Shown: in pieces, positions 53,619-62,471 of the stretch
Numbering within the stretch: the first letter of the stretch is position 1
Layout of the letters: every line of letters begins with the position of its first letter
NCBI RefSeq assembly: GCF_902167705.1
Contig: NZ_CABHMZ010000007.1
Span: 1-64,000 of the forward strand
Reading direction: 5' to 3'
DNA length: 64,000 nucleotides
Origin: Streptococcus constellatus
GTDB lineage: Bacteria > Bacillota > Bacilli > Lactobacillales > Streptococcaceae
The notes under the pieces: model-generated
The model's input: only the letters and a program-made list of their open reading frames with translations
What the model was told of the DNA's origin: nothing
Databases searched by the model: none
Program-made: the position numbers and the translations under genes

Positions 53619-55358
53619 ATGAAGTATATTTGGTCTTATTTGAAAAAATATCCCAAATGGTTGATGTTGGATTTCTTTGGTGCTATCTTCTTTGTTGTGG
53701 TAAATCTCGGCTTGCCGACTGTTTTAGCACGGATGATTGACGAAGGGATTAACCAAGGGGATAGCAATCGTTTGTATTATTGGGCGATTGTGATGCTTGT
53801 TGTGATTTTGCTGGGGATTTTTGGACGTATCGTACTTTCTTATGCGGCTGGTAAGTTGACAACGAGCATGGTGCGTGACATGCGCAATGATGTCTATGAC
53901 AAGTTGCAAGAGTATTCACACCATGAATACGAACAGATTGGTGTTTCATCTTTGGTGACACGGATTACCAGTGACGCCTTTGTTTTGATGCAATTTGCAG
54001 AACAATCCTTAAAAATGGGTGTCATCACGCCTATGATGATGATTTCTAGTGTGATGATGATTTTTGTCACTAGCCCTTCTTTGGCTTGGATTGTCGCAAT
54101 TTCCGTTCCTTTTCTTGGCATTGTCGTTTGGTATGTGGCGGTTAAAACACGGCCTTTGTCAGAAAAGCAACAAAAAACGTTAGACAAAATCAATCAATAT
54201 GCGCGTGAAAATTTAACGGGTCTGCGTGTCATTCGAGCTTTTGCACGAGAAGAATTTCAAGAAGAGCGCTTTGCTTCACAAAATGATATTTATGCGGATA
54301 ATTCCAATCGGTTATTCAAATTAACAGGATTGACAGAGCCGCTCTTTGTTCAAATTATCATTGCGATGATTGTTGCCATTGTCTGGTCTGCTTTAAAACC
54401 GCTTGGTACAGGAGACTTGCAGATTGGGGATTTGGTTGCTTTTATCGAGTACAGTTTTCATGCATTGCTGTCATTCCTGTTGCTGTCCAGTCTGTTCACC
54501 ATGTATCCTAGAACCGCTGTTTCTAGTGAACGGTTGAAAGAAGTGATGGAAATGCCGATTTCGATCAATCCAAATGAAGATGGTGTGACGGAGACGGACA
54601 GTCGCGGTTATTTAGAATTTGACAATGTTACTTTCGCTTATCCCGGCGAGACAGAAAGCCCAGTATTGCACAATATTTCGTTCAAAGCCAAGCCTGGTGA
54701 AACGATTGCTTTTATCGGATCGACTGGATCAGGGAAGTCCTCATTGGTGCAATTGATTCCGCGCTTCTATGACGTGACACTTGGAAAGATTTTAGTGGAC
54801 GGGGTGGATGTACGTTCTTATAATCTAAAAGCACTGCGGCAGAAGATAGGCTTCATCCCACAAAAAGCTCTACTCTTTACCGGCACAATCGCAGAAAATC
54901 TCCGCTATGGGAAAGAAAATGCTAGTCGTGAGGAATTGGTACAAGCAGCAGATGTGGCACAAGCGAGAGACTTTATCGAAAGCAAGGAAGAGCGTTTTGA
55001 AACGCATTTGGCAGAAGGTGGAAGCAATCTTTCTGGTGGTCAAAAGCAACGTCTCTCCATTGCGCGTGCAGTCGTAAAAGAGCCAGATATTTATATTTTT
55101 GATGATTCGTTCTCTGCTTTGGACTATAAGACCGATGCCATTCTCCGCAGCAGACTAAAGGAAGTCACGCAAAATGCGACAGTTTTGATTGTTGCACAAC
55201 GCGTGGGAACCATTATGGATGCTGACCAGATTATTGTCCTTGATAAGGGAGAAATCGTCGGCCGCGGAACGCATGAAGAATTGATGCAAGATAACGATAT
55301 CTATCGCGAAATTGCCAATTCTCAACTCAATAGCCAATCACTAACAGAAGAAGGATAG
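53619..55358 (+). CDS. Heterodimeric ABC exporter, subunit with degenerate Walker B site
   Basis: A 579-residue half-transporter: six helices (1-310) and a nucleotide-binding domain. Walker A GSTGSGKSS near 378, canonical signature LSGGQKQRL near 482. The residue after Walker B is Asp (IFDDSFSALD) instead of catalytic Glu, and the switch His is Gln (IVAQRVG). Such a site pairs with a normal partner, encoded next. This is the LmrCD/SatAB/PatAB-type multidrug exporter class; the substrate is unknown. I chose the ATG at 53619 (MKYIWSYL) preceded by GGGAGGAG; the longer frame from 53565 lies in the leader. Confidence 0.9.
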   Translation: MKYIWSYLKKYPKWLMLDFFGAIFFVVVNLGLPTVLARMIDEGINQGDSNRLYYWAIVMLVVILLGIFGRIVLSYAAGKLTTSMVRDMRNDVYDKLQEYSHHEYEQIGVSSLVTRITSDAFVLMQFAEQSLKMGVITPMMMISSVMMIFVTSPSLAWIVAISVPFLGIVVWYVAVKTRPLSEKQQKTLDKINQYARENLTGLRVIRAFAREEFQEERFASQNDIYADNSNRLFKLTGLTEPLFVQIIIAMIVAIVWSALKPLGTGDLQIGDLVAFIEYSFHALLSFLLLSSLFTMYPRTAVSSERLKEVMEMPISINPNEDGVTETDSRGYLEFDNVTFAYPGETESPVLHNISFKAKPGETIAFIGSTGSGKSSLVQLIPRFYDVTLGKILVDGVDVRSYNLKALRQKIGFIPQKALLFTGTIAENLRYGKENASREELVQAADVAQARDFIESKEERFETHLAEGGSNLSGGQKQRLSIARAVVKEPDIYIFDDSFSALDYKTDAILRSRLKEVTQNATVLIVAQRVGTIMDADQIIVLDKGEIVGRGTHEELMQDNDIYREIANSQLNSQSLTEEG

Positions 55359-55371
55359 GAGGGAAGAGAAA

Positions 55372-57144
55372 ATGAAAAAACAACATAGTTTTATTCGTTT
55401 GTGGAGCTACTTAAAAGTTTATAAAGTCTCAGTAATCCTTGCTATCTTCTTGAAAGTGGTAAGTGTTGTAATGAGCGTGCTAGAGCCTTTTGTACTTGGT
55501 CTTGCCATTACAGAATTAACACGAAATTTGCTGGATATGGCAAAGGGAGTGGAAGGCGCAAGCATCAATACCACATATGTCTTTTGGGTAATGGCGCTCT
55601 ATCTCTTACGTGGTTTGTTCTATGAGATTGGTGCTTATTATTCGAATTATTTTATGACCAATGCGGTGCAAAATACCGTACGCGACATGCGCAATGAGCT
55701 GAGTTCTAAAATCAATCAAATTCCAGTTTCTTATTTTGACAAACATCAATTCGGAGACTTGCTGGGGCGTTTTACCAGCGACGTAGAAACTGTTTCAAAT
55801 GCGCTTCAACAGTCATTTCTGCAAGTTGTCAATGCGGTTTTGACCATTACCTTGGTTATCGGAATGGTCTTGTATCTCAATTTTCAATTGGCTTTGATCG
55901 TGATTGCCAGCATTCCTTTGACCTATTTTGGGGCGAACTTTATTTTGAAGAAATCGCAGCCTTATTTTAAAAAGCAAGCAGACGCGCTGGGAGCTATGAA
56001 TGGATTTGTGCAGGAAAATTTAACTGGTTTTAATGTGCTGAAACTTTATGGCCGTGAAGAAACATCTTCAGAAGATTTTCGAGAAATCACGCAAAATCTC
56101 CAAGAAGTCGGCTTCAAAGCTAGCTTTATTTCTGGGTTGATGATGCCAATTTTGAATGCAGTTTCAGATTTGACCTATCTGATTGTGGCGGTTGTTGGTG
56201 GTTTGCAAGTCATTTCTGGACAATTAACGATTGGGAACATGCAAGCATTTGTACAATATGTGTGGCAAGTGAACCAACCAATCCAAAACCTAACGCAATT
56301 GGCTGGGCAATTGCAGAGTGCCAAGTCTTCGTTGGATCGTGTTTTCCAAGTCTTGGATGAACCAGACGAAGTGACGGATGTAAAAGAGCATTTGGAGCAT
56401 GATTTGACAGGTCAGGTCAGCTTCAAGCATGTTGACTTTCAATACGTGGAAAACAAACCGCTCATTCGAGACTTCAACTTAGAGGTCAAGCCGGGCGAAA
56501 TGGTGGCGATTGTCGGTCCGACCGGTGCTGGAAAGACTACCCTCATCAATCTACTGATGCGCTTTTACGATGTAACTGCCGGTTCGATTTCTGTTGACGG
56601 TCATGATATTCGCAATTTATCCCGCCAAGAATACCGCAAACAATTTGGTATGGTCTTGCAAGACGCTTGGCTTTATGAAGGAACGGTCAAAGAAAACTTG
56701 CGCTTTGGAAATCTGAATGCGACAGATGAAGAGATTGTAGAAGCTGCCAAAGCAGCTAATGTCGATCATTTCATTCGGACGCTTCCAGGTGGCTATAATA
56801 TGGAAATGAATCAGGAATCCAGCAATATTTCGCTGGGGCAAAAACAATTGCTGACCATTGCGCGAGCATTATTAGCTGATCCAAAAATCTTGATTTTAGA
56901 TGAAGCAACCTCGTCCGTTGATACACGCCTAGAGCTCTTGATTCAAAAAGCGATGAAGAACCTCATGCAGGGGCGGACAAGCTTTGTCATTGCTCACCGC
57001 TTATCGACGATTCAAGAGGCGGACAAGATTTTAGTTCTCAAAGACGGGCAAATCATTGAGCAAGGAAATCATGAATCGCTTCTAGCCGATAAAGGTTTCT
57101 ATTATGATTTATATACGAGTCAGTTTGCCAAGAAAGAGGCTTGA
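55372..57144 (+). CDS. Heterodimeric ABC exporter, subunit with catalytic Walker B
   Basis: A 590-residue half-transporter, partner of the preceding gene (13 bp apart). Six helices up to about 320; Walker A GPTGAGKTT near 384, normal Walker B ILILDEATSSVD with Glu, switch His in VIAHRLST, but a degenerate signature ISLGQKQL in place of LSGGQ. The two genes thus complement each other: one functional and one degenerate ATP site in the dimer. AGGAGGGAAGAG precedes the ATG. Confidence 0.92.
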   Translation: MKKQHSFIRLWSYLKVYKVSVILAIFLKVVSVVMSVLEPFVLGLAITELTRNLLDMAKGVEGASINTTYVFWVMALYLLRGLFYEIGAYYSNYFMTNAVQNTVRDMRNELSSKINQIPVSYFDKHQFGDLLGRFTSDVETVSNALQQSFLQVVNAVLTITLVIGMVLYLNFQLALIVIASIPLTYFGANFILKKSQPYFKKQADALGAMNGFVQENLTGFNVLKLYGREETSSEDFREITQNLQEVGFKASFISGLMMPILNAVSDLTYLIVAVVGGLQVISGQLTIGNMQAFVQYVWQVNQPIQNLTQLAGQLQSAKSSLDRVFQVLDEPDEVTDVKEHLEHDLTGQVSFKHVDFQYVENKPLIRDFNLEVKPGEMVAIVGPTGAGKTTLINLLMRFYDVTAGSISVDGHDIRNLSRQEYRKQFGMVLQDAWLYEGTVKENLRFGNLNATDEEIVEAAKAANVDHFIRTLPGGYNMEMNQESSNISLGQKQLLTIARALLADPKILILDEATSSVDTRLELLIQKAMKNLMQGRTSFVIAHRLSTIQEADKILVLKDGQIIEQGNHESLLADKGFYYDLYTSQFAKKEA

Positions 57145-57184
57145 CAAATAAGGGAGTAGAACAAAGCTCCAAAAAATAATGAAG

Positions 57185-57240
57185 ACACGAACCCTGTCTT
57201 GACTAGCAGTTAGCTAATCTGGGCGAGTTCGTGTTTTTTT
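57185..57240 (+). terminator. Terminator after the ABC exporter operon
   Basis: ACACGAAC / GTTCGTGT stem enclosing a branched loop, followed by T7. Flanking GGGAGTAGAAC (about 57151) and TTCTGTTCCAC (about 57275) look like the outer arms of a decayed three-stem element. Confidence 0.75.
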
Positions 57241-57327
57241 ATCTTTGGTGACATAAAGCTAAAATGCACCCGTTCTGTTCCACAACTATTTTTTGATAAA
57301 TCTTCAAAACTGCATGACATTTCTTCC

Positions 57328-57670
57328 GTCCGCCCAGCGGACGAGGTGGATAAGTTTTAGTTTGCACTGTCAGCTGGGCGGACGAAGTGAACTAGTTTTG
57401 ATTTATAGTTTCAGCCGGGCGGACAAAATGAACTAGTTTTGATTTATACTGTCAGCCGGGCGGACGAGATGAAGTAGTTTTGGTTTATAGTTTCAGCCGG
57501 GCGGACGAAATGAACTAGTTTTGATTTATACTGTCAGCCGGGCGGACGAGATGAATGAGTTTTAGTTTGCACTGTCAGCCGAGCGGACGAAATGAAATGA
57601 CTTCAGTTTATCCCGTCGCCCTGGTCGACAGTAAGAACCAGTTTTGGTTTGCTTCGTCGCCCCAGTCGAC
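57328..57670. repeat. 41-bp tandem array of nine 15-bp imperfect palindromes
   Basis: Palindromes begin at 57328, 57369, 57410, 57451, 57492, 57533, 57574, 57615 and 57656, an exact 41-bp period. The first is GTCCGCCCAGCGGAC, six are of type GTCAGCCGGGCGGAC, the last two GTCGCCCTGGTCGAC and GTCGCCCCAGTCGAC. Linkers of 26 bp follow the pattern GARATGAACTAGTTTTGATT. The linker after 57615 ends TTGGTTTGCTTC, identical to the last linker of the 20-kb array. The array lies between convergent genes. A reading frame at 57555-57740 is a by-product. Confidence 0.88.
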
Positions 57671-57700
57671 GGTTTTGATTCGGTTTATAACAAATAGAAG

Positions 57701-57726
57701 ACCCGCGAGTTCCTCACTTCACGGGT
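57701..57726 (-). terminator. Hairpin at the 3' end of the LtrA-type gene
   Basis: ACCCGCGA / TTCACGGGT stem, 20 bp after the stop of the minus-strand gene; no strong T run on either strand. Confidence 0.5.
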
Positions 57727-57746
57727 TTACTATCTTATGAAAAATC

Positions 57747-58889
57747 TCACAAATTTTGCCTTGGATCTGGGTGAGGCACGTTTTGACGCTCCCGACATTC
57801 TCTTCTATAAAGCATAGCAGTGCGATTCATCAGATAGTTCATCAACATCATAGCTAGACCAAGAAGAGCGACATGATTGCGCAAAAGATAAAAGGCCAGT
57901 ACTTCAAGGGTTAAAATGCTTGCAAAGCGCATCAGAACAGCTCCATTTAGACGATACAATTCATGGTTATAAGCAGATGTCATTAAAACCCCTAAATAAA
58001 AGCCAATGATTGCAACGATGAGGAAAATAGCACCCTGTTCGTGGTGATGATGATCGACGAGAAATTCCAGCCCTACAGTAAAGAAAAGAAGACTGATAAC
58101 AATAATGGCATGAGCATAGAAAAGTTGCATGGTCGAACCAACTCGATGATGATTGATATTTAAGAAAGTCTGCGACATATAAAACATAAAGAGTCCTGCC
58201 ATACCAAAAAAGAGTGCTGCCCCTTCTAATGGTGATTTTGCCAAAGGGTAAGTTTTGATGATAGCAATCACCGTTTCACCAAAAGTAATAATCGTCAGTA
58301 ATTGATTTCGCTCTAGTGCGTGAGGAAAATTCATAAAATGAGATTGGCTGTAAGATCTGATAAAAATCGGCAGAATGAGCGGCAAAAGATAAAATGGGAG
58401 GATGAAATGGCTGTATGGAATGAGTCCCATTGCTACGGGAAGAACAGAAAGAATATAAATACCTAGCAAAACGATACTGAGTTTGATATCTTTATTAAAA
58501 CCCAGCGCGCGTCCTTTTAGGTAATACTGAATAGCAATCACTCCGTAGACAAGCGCAAGAAAAATATTAAAGGCGATAACACTTGAATAATCTTGTCTTA
58601 AACGCTCAATATCAAAATTGTAGTTGAGAGCAAGATTTCCAACTAGAAGCATTAAAATGATGATAGTGAAAATATCTCCACGACGTGAATCACCGTATTT
58701 ATTGTAGTAGAATGCTTCGTTATTCCAGATGTTGAGCATGATGATACTGCCAGCGATAAAAGATAAGATTTCATTGAATCCAACTGTGCTAACATGGATA
58801 GCAGAGGTTAATTGGCTAATAGCTATTACAAAAGCTAAATCAAAAAAGAGTTCATAGTTAGATACTCTCTTAGATTTGTGTTGAGACAT
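57747..58889 (-). CDS. Low temperature requirement protein A family membrane protein
   Basis: A 380-residue membrane protein of the LtrA family (PF06772) with ten or more helices. The N-terminal VSNYELFFDLAFVIAISQLT and the internal RNQLLTIITFGETVIAI are typical of this family. The name comes from a Listeria cold-growth mutant; molecular activity is unknown. A His cluster (HHHHE) sits in a loop near 275. The start at 58889 follows AAAGGAA; an in-frame ATG at 58943 does not have a site. Probably the second gene of a minus-strand pair with the YdcF-type gene, 87 bp upstream. Confidence 0.85.
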   Translation of the reverse strand: MSQHKSKRVSNYELFFDLAFVIAISQLTSAIHVSTVGFNEILSFIAGSIIMLNIWNNEAFYYNKYGDSRRGDIFTIIILMLLVGNLALNYNFDIERLRQDYSSVIAFNIFLALVYGVIAIQYYLKGRALGFNKDIKLSIVLLGIYILSVLPVAMGLIPYSHFILPFYLLPLILPIFIRSYSQSHFMNFPHALERNQLLTIITFGETVIAIIKTYPLAKSPLEGAALFFGMAGLFMFYMSQTFLNINHHRVGSTMQLFYAHAIIVISLLFFTVGLEFLVDHHHHEQGAIFLIVAIIGFYLGVLMTSAYNHELYRLNGAVLMRFASILTLEVLAFYLLRNHVALLGLAMMLMNYLMNRTAMLYRRECRERQNVPHPDPRQNL

Positions 58890-58976
58890 GAGATGTTCCT
58901 TTCTTATATGAAGTTGGAGCGGTTTTATTTTACCAAAAATCACACTAAAAAACTAGTTTGGTTTTATCAAATAAGA

Positions 58977-59969
58977 CTAATGAAAGAGCCAGACAATGAA
59001 ATACAATCCAAGAAAAACAGCATGCCATTTCCAATACAGCACGATTAGTCCGATTGTTTCACGTATCCAAGCCGATGGGAGAAAATAAAGAGCAGTTCGG
59101 GAACCTATACTACGTCCTTTCAAACCAAGCTTTCGCATGTAAATACCTGCTCGCAAGGAGTGGAAAGAATTGGTAACAACTAGACAACGATAATTTTTCT
59201 CACGTTTCTCATCCAAAATAGCTTTGCTAAAACGCAAATTTTCTAAGGTAGTTGTTGATTTCCGTTCCACAATAATATCTTCCTCTGAAATACCAGCTTG
59301 CCTTAAATACTGTGCCATAGCATCTGCTTCGGCTAATTTTTCGTCCGTACCTTGCCCGCCAGACACGACAATTTTAGGACTGTTATTAAATTTTTCATAT
59401 ATCGTCTTTCCTTTTTCAAGCCGTTGAGCGAGAAGAGGTGGAACCTTGTCTCCTATCAAACCAGACCCTAAGATGATGATGTAGTCTGGATGTTTTATAA
59501 CGGGCAATACATTATAAACAAAACCGTAAAGGATATAGGTCACATAAAGATAGCTACCATAAATTAGAAGTCCATTTGTAAGAGATAGAATTCTATGAAG
59601 AAAGATAAAATGAGGAAAGAAAAAAGTAAGCGCTAGGGAAAGAGCAATAGCGAGCCCATAAAAGAAGGAGAGGAGGTTTGCTAAACGCCTGCCTTCAAAG
59701 GTCATCATCTGTTTGCCATTAAAAATGAGATAAATGGTTGAAATTATGACACTCAAAGGAATGAAAAGTGCCAAGATAAGCAAAGAAAGCATTGCCAGAT
59801 TTCTATTGACAAGTTGTTCCATATGAATCACAAACAAACCAGAAACGATAGCGGCAAATAAAATTAAAACGATACTAAGCAAATACGCATTGAAGAGTCG
59901 CCTTGGTTCTATATAAAACAAGACAAGAAAAAGAAGAGCAGGAAGAAGCCAAATAAGATGCAAGACCAT
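58977..59969 (-). CDS. YdcF/ElyC-type DUF218 membrane protein
   Basis: A 330-residue protein with four or five N-terminal helices and a C-terminal DUF218 domain of about 170 residues starting with DYIILGSGLIGDKVPPLL. Domain motifs: VVSGGQGTDEKLAEADAM, IVERKSTTTLENLRFS and CLVVTNSFHSLRA, which match the SanA/YdcF/ElyC group linked to envelope and vancomycin phenotypes. The reaction is not known. An extended -10 (TGCTATACT on the minus strand) lies near 60006-60014, and AAAGGA is upstream of the ATG. Confidence 0.87.
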   Translation of the reverse strand: MVLHLIWLLPALLFLVLFYIEPRRLFNAYLLSIVLILFAAIVSGLFVIHMEQLVNRNLAMLSLLILALFIPLSVIISTIYLIFNGKQMMTFEGRRLANLLSFFYGLAIALSLALTFFFPHFIFLHRILSLTNGLLIYGSYLYVTYILYGFVYNVLPVIKHPDYIIILGSGLIGDKVPPLLAQRLEKGKTIYEKFNNSPKIVVSGGQGTDEKLAEADAMAQYLRQAGISEEDIIVERKSTTTLENLRFSKAILDEKREKNYRCLVVTNSFHSLRAGIYMRKLGLKGRSIGSRTALYFLPSAWIRETIGLIVLYWKWHAVFLGLYFIVWLFH

Positions 59970-60082
59970 AATGTGATAACAATCCTTTCAAACAGATTCC
60001 TTTTTAGTATAGCATAAAAGTTCCTGCAAAAAGTAGATTTAAAAAACAATGGACTTAAAAATTGAAATATTATTTAGAAATA

Positions 60083-60091
60083 TGGTATAAT
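60083..60091 (+). promoter_or_regulatory. Extended -10 promoter of ssrA
   Basis: TGGTATAAT, 13 bp before the mature tmRNA 5' end. Confidence 0.65.
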
Positions 60092-60104
60092 ATTTTTATG
60101 TCTT

Positions 60105-60451
60105 GGGGTCGTTACGGATTCGACAGGCATTATGAGGCACATTTTGCGACTCATCGAGCGGATGTAAAGCGCCAGTTAAATATAACTGCAAAAAATAATA
60201 ATTCTTACGCTTTAGCTGCCTAAAAAACAGCCAGCGTGACCAGATTCGGATCGCTCGTGTTCGATGATTGGTCTTAATAACAGCGAGATACGATTAAGCC
60301 TTGTCTAGGGGCTTGATAAGAGACTGATAGACTCGCTTAGCTTGGGCTTGAGTTATGTGTCAAAGCGAAGTTAAATCCAATACATAACCTATGGTTGTAG
60401 ACAAATGTGTTGGCAGGTGTTTGGACGTGGGTTCAATTCCCACCGGCTCCA
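60105..60451 (+). ncRNA. ssrA: Transfer-messenger RNA
   Basis: The mature 5' end GGGGTCGTTACGG pairs with CGGCTCC at the 3' end to form the acceptor stem; GGTTCAATTCC gives the T arm. The tag reading frame GCAAAAAATAATAATTC... encodes AKNNNSYALAA and a TAA. It rescues stalled ribosomes and marks the product for ClpXP. The 3' CCA is not encoded, only the discriminator A. Confidence 0.96.
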
Positions 60452-60462
60452 TTATTAAATAT

Positions 60463-60550
60463 GGAAGATTACTCAAGAGGCTTAAGAGGCTGTGTTGGAA
60501 ACGCAGTAGGCGTGTGAAAGCGTGCGTGGGTTCGAATCCCATGTCTTCCG
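60463..60550 (+). tRNA. tRNA-Ser (anticodon GGA)
   Basis: An 88-nt class II tRNA: acceptor GGAAGAT / GTCTTCC, anticodon loop TTGGAAA flanked by CTGTG/CGCAG-type arms, long variable arm GCGTGTGAAAGCGTGC, and T arm GGGTTCGAATCCC. The anticodon GGA reads UCC and UCU. CCA is not encoded. It lies 11 bp after ssrA, so both may be processed from one transcript. Confidence 0.94.
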
Positions 60551-60559
60551 TTTTGTTAC

Positions 60560-60585
60560 AAAACGCTCGTTAGTGGCGTTTTTTT
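60560..60585 (+). terminator. Terminator after tRNA-Ser
   Basis: AAACGC / GCGTTT stem and T7. Confidence 0.85.
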
Positions 60586-60598
60586 CTTGCTAGAAGAT

Positions 60599-60637
60599 AA
60601 AATGAGTGAAGAGAACGGATTCACTCATTTATTTTTT
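60599..60637 (+). terminator. Second hairpin terminator before lrgA
   Basis: Perfect AATGAGTGAA / TTCACTCATT stem followed by ATTTTTT. Confidence 0.75.
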
Positions 60638-60645
60638 GAAAAGCA

Positions 60646-60673
60646 TTGAATTTTTTCTGAAAAGTAGTAGACT
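60646..60673 (+). promoter_or_regulatory. Likely promoter of lrgAB
   Basis: TTGAAT, 16-bp spacer, TAGACT; start codon at 60700. Confidence 0.5.
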
Positions 60674-60699
60674 GTTACTAGAAAGTTTGGAGGTTTCTC

Positions 60700-61080
60700 G
60701 TGAAATTATATGTACAGTTGATGATTATTTTTTCGATTTCTTTGATAGGAGAAGGGATTTCCTATCTTTTTCATTTGCCAATTCCAGGAAGCATTATTGG
60801 ACTCGTTCTTCTTTTCTTGGCTTTGCAATTTAAAATTCTCAGATTACGGCATGTGAGTATGGTGGGAAATTTTTTATTAGCCAATATGACGATTCTATTT
60901 TTGCCGCCAGCGGTCGGAATTATGGATAAATTTCATGTCATTGCGCCTTATCTGCTGCCAATTGTTTTGATTATTATTGGAGCGATTGTGATCAATGTGA
61001 TTGTCATTGCATTAGTCGTTCATTTTATCAAAAACCGCTTTGAAGGAAATTACGGAGAAGGAGAAACAAGAAATGTCTAA
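60700..61080 (+). CDS. lrgA: LrgA/CidA-family holin-like protein
   Basis: A 126-residue membrane protein with four helices. The family block PIPGSIIGLVLLFLAL near 27-42 and LLANMTILFLPPAVGIM near 62-78 are present. It starts with GTG at 60700 after GGAGG. Overlaps lrgB by 8 bp. Family members modulate murein hydrolase activity, lysis and, in several species, pyruvate transport. No lytST regulator pair lies nearby. Confidence 0.88.
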   Translation: MKLYVQLMIIFSISLIGEGISYLFHLPIPGSIIGLVLLFLALQFKILRLRHVSMVGNFLLANMTILFLPPAVGIMDKFHVIAPYLLPIVLIIIGAIVINVIVIALVVHFIKNRFEGNYGEGETRNV

Positions 61081-61768
61081 TTTGTGGGGCAATCCTTTAT
61101 TTGGTTTGGCTTTATCAATCTTTGCTTATTTGGTAGGAATGTTGATTTTTCGTAGGTTTCCACATCCTCTGACAACACCTTTGTTGCTAGCCACCATATT
61201 TGTCATTGTATTTTTAAAATTGACAGGAATTTCTTATAAACATTACTATGTAGGTGGAACGTATTTGAATAATCTCATTGTGCCGTCAACGGTTGCGCTG
61301 GGAATTCCTTTGTATAAAACATTTCATCTCATGAAACACCATGCCAGAAGCATTTTGATTGGTACTTTTGTAGCAGTGGTAGTGAACACCAGTTTTACGG
61401 CCTTGGTCGCTAAGGCTTTTGGAATGGATTTTTTCTTAGCAATTTCACTCTTTCCCAAATCAGTGACAACAGCTATGGCGGTTGGAATTACGGATAAAAT
61501 GCAAGGGCTGACGACGGTGACGTTGGTGGTCGTAGTAGCAACAGGAATCTTGACAAGTGTGATCGGACCGACTGTTTTAAGAATTTTAAAAATTAAAGAT
61601 CCTGTTGCAGTAGGTTTAGCTCTTGGAGGAACGGGACATGCTGTTGGAACAGGAACAGCCTTTAAATACGGACAGGTTGCAGGAGCTATGGCTGGTCTTG
61701 CTATTGGTGTGACAGGGATTATGTATGTGATTGTCAGTCCAATTGTTGCAAGTATTATTTTAAAATAG
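61073..61768 (+). CDS. lrgB: LrgB-family membrane protein
   Basis: A 231-residue polytopic protein, partner of LrgA. Family signatures include FPKSVTTAMAVGI near 136 and GGTGHAVGTGTAFKYG near 186. The start at 61073 (MSNLWGNP) follows GGAG; the longer frame from 61040 lies inside lrgA. A small hairpin TAGCAC/GTGCT overlaps the stop. Confidence 0.88.
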   Translation: MSNLWGNPLFGLALSIFAYLVGMLIFRRFPHPLTTPLLLATIFVIVFLKLTGISYKHYYVGGTYLNNLIVPSTVALGIPLYKTFHLMKHHARSILIGTFVAVVVNTSFTALVAKAFGMDFFLAISLFPKSVTTAMAVGITDKMQGLTTVTLVVVVATGILTSVIGPTVLRILKIKDPVAVGLALGGTGHAVGTGTAFKYGQVAGAMAGLAIGVTGIMYVIVSPIVASIILK

Positions 61769-61817
61769 CACAAAATCATGTGCTCAATATGTTTTCTGCC
61801 CCATTTCCTAAAAAACA

Positions 61818-61826
61818 TGATATAAT
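61818..61826 (+). promoter_or_regulatory. Extended -10 promoter of apt
   Basis: TGATATAAT, 33 bp upstream of the apt ATG. Confidence 0.55.
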
Positions 61827-61859
61827 AGAGAGTAAAAACTTTTTGATAGAAAGATAGCT

Positions 61860-62372
61860 ATGGATTTAAAAGATTATATTGCAACCATTGAAAACTACCC
61901 ACAAGAAGGGATTTTATTTCGCGACATTAGCCCATTGATGGCAGATGGAAATGCTTATAGCTATGCCATTCGTGAAATTGTCCAATATGCTACGGACAAG
62001 AAAATTGACATGATTGTCGGACCAGAAGCGCGTGGATTTATTGTTGGGTGTCCGGTAGCTTATGAACTTGGAATTGGTTTTGCTCCAGTACGTAAGCCTG
62101 GGAAATTGCCTCGTGAGGTTATCTCAGCTAGTTATGAAAAAGAGTATGGTGTAGATACATTAACAATGCACGCAGACTCTATCAAACCTGGACAGCGTGT
62201 ACTGATCGTTGATGATCTCCTTGCAACGGGTGGAACGGTTAAAGCAACAATCGAAATGATTGAACGACTAGGCGGTATCGTTGCAGGTTGTGCTTTCCTT
62301 ATTGAATTAGACGAGCTAAAAGGCCGCGAAGCTATTGGTGACTACGATTACAAAGTTCTCATGCATTATTAA
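61860..62372 (+). CDS. apt: Adenine phosphoribosyltransferase
   Basis: A 170-residue purine salvage enzyme converting adenine and PRPP to AMP. N-terminal [20 protein letters not shown], substrate loop [10 protein letters not shown] near 58 and PRPP motif [13 protein letters not shown] near 116-128 are all present. Usual length. AAAGATAG precedes the ATG, a modest ribosome site. Confidence 0.95.
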   Translation: MDLKDYIATIENYPQEGILFRDISPLMADGNAYSYAIREIVQYATDKKIDMIVGPEARGFIVGCPVAYELGIGFAPVRKPGKLPREVISASYEKEYGVDTLTMHADSIKPGQRVLIVDDLLATGGTVKATIEMIERLGGIVAGCAFLIELDELKGREAIGDYDYKVLMHY

Positions 62373-62408
62373 GGTATAAATAAAAGCTATATCTTGTTGA
62401 AGAAAAAG

Positions 62409-62442
62409 TATAATTGAAAACTATATCTCCTTTCAGTATAAT
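62409..62442 (+). promoter_or_regulatory. metA promoter with MET-box-like operator
   Basis: TTGAAA (62414-62419), 17-bp spacer, TATAAT (62437-62442). The 17-mer TATAATTGAAAACTATA (62409-62425) matches the streptococcal MET-box TATAGTTTNAAACTATA at 14 of 16 defined positions and covers the -35. The LysR-type MetR/MtaR regulator is the expected binder. Confidence 0.75.
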
Positions 62443-62471
62443 AAAAGCAGAAAGTAAAAGGAGATATTTTC

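Noticed and set aside
57328-57670. CRISPR array
   Set aside because: Both the palindrome and the 26-bp linker are similar between units, so there are no unique spacers; no cas gene lies in the window. The same reasoning applies to 20167-20386.
57555-57740. 61-residue plus-strand reading frame
   Set aside because: Lies across the palindrome array and the following hairpin, without a ribosome site or recognisable protein features.
60606-60833. 75-residue reading frame overlapping the lrgA start
   Set aside because: Out of frame with lrgA, no ribosome site, and it crosses the terminator and promoter region.
61324-61818. 164-residue minus-strand reading frame
   Set aside because: Antisense to lrgB in a low-complexity Thr/Val/Pro composition; a shadow of the real gene.
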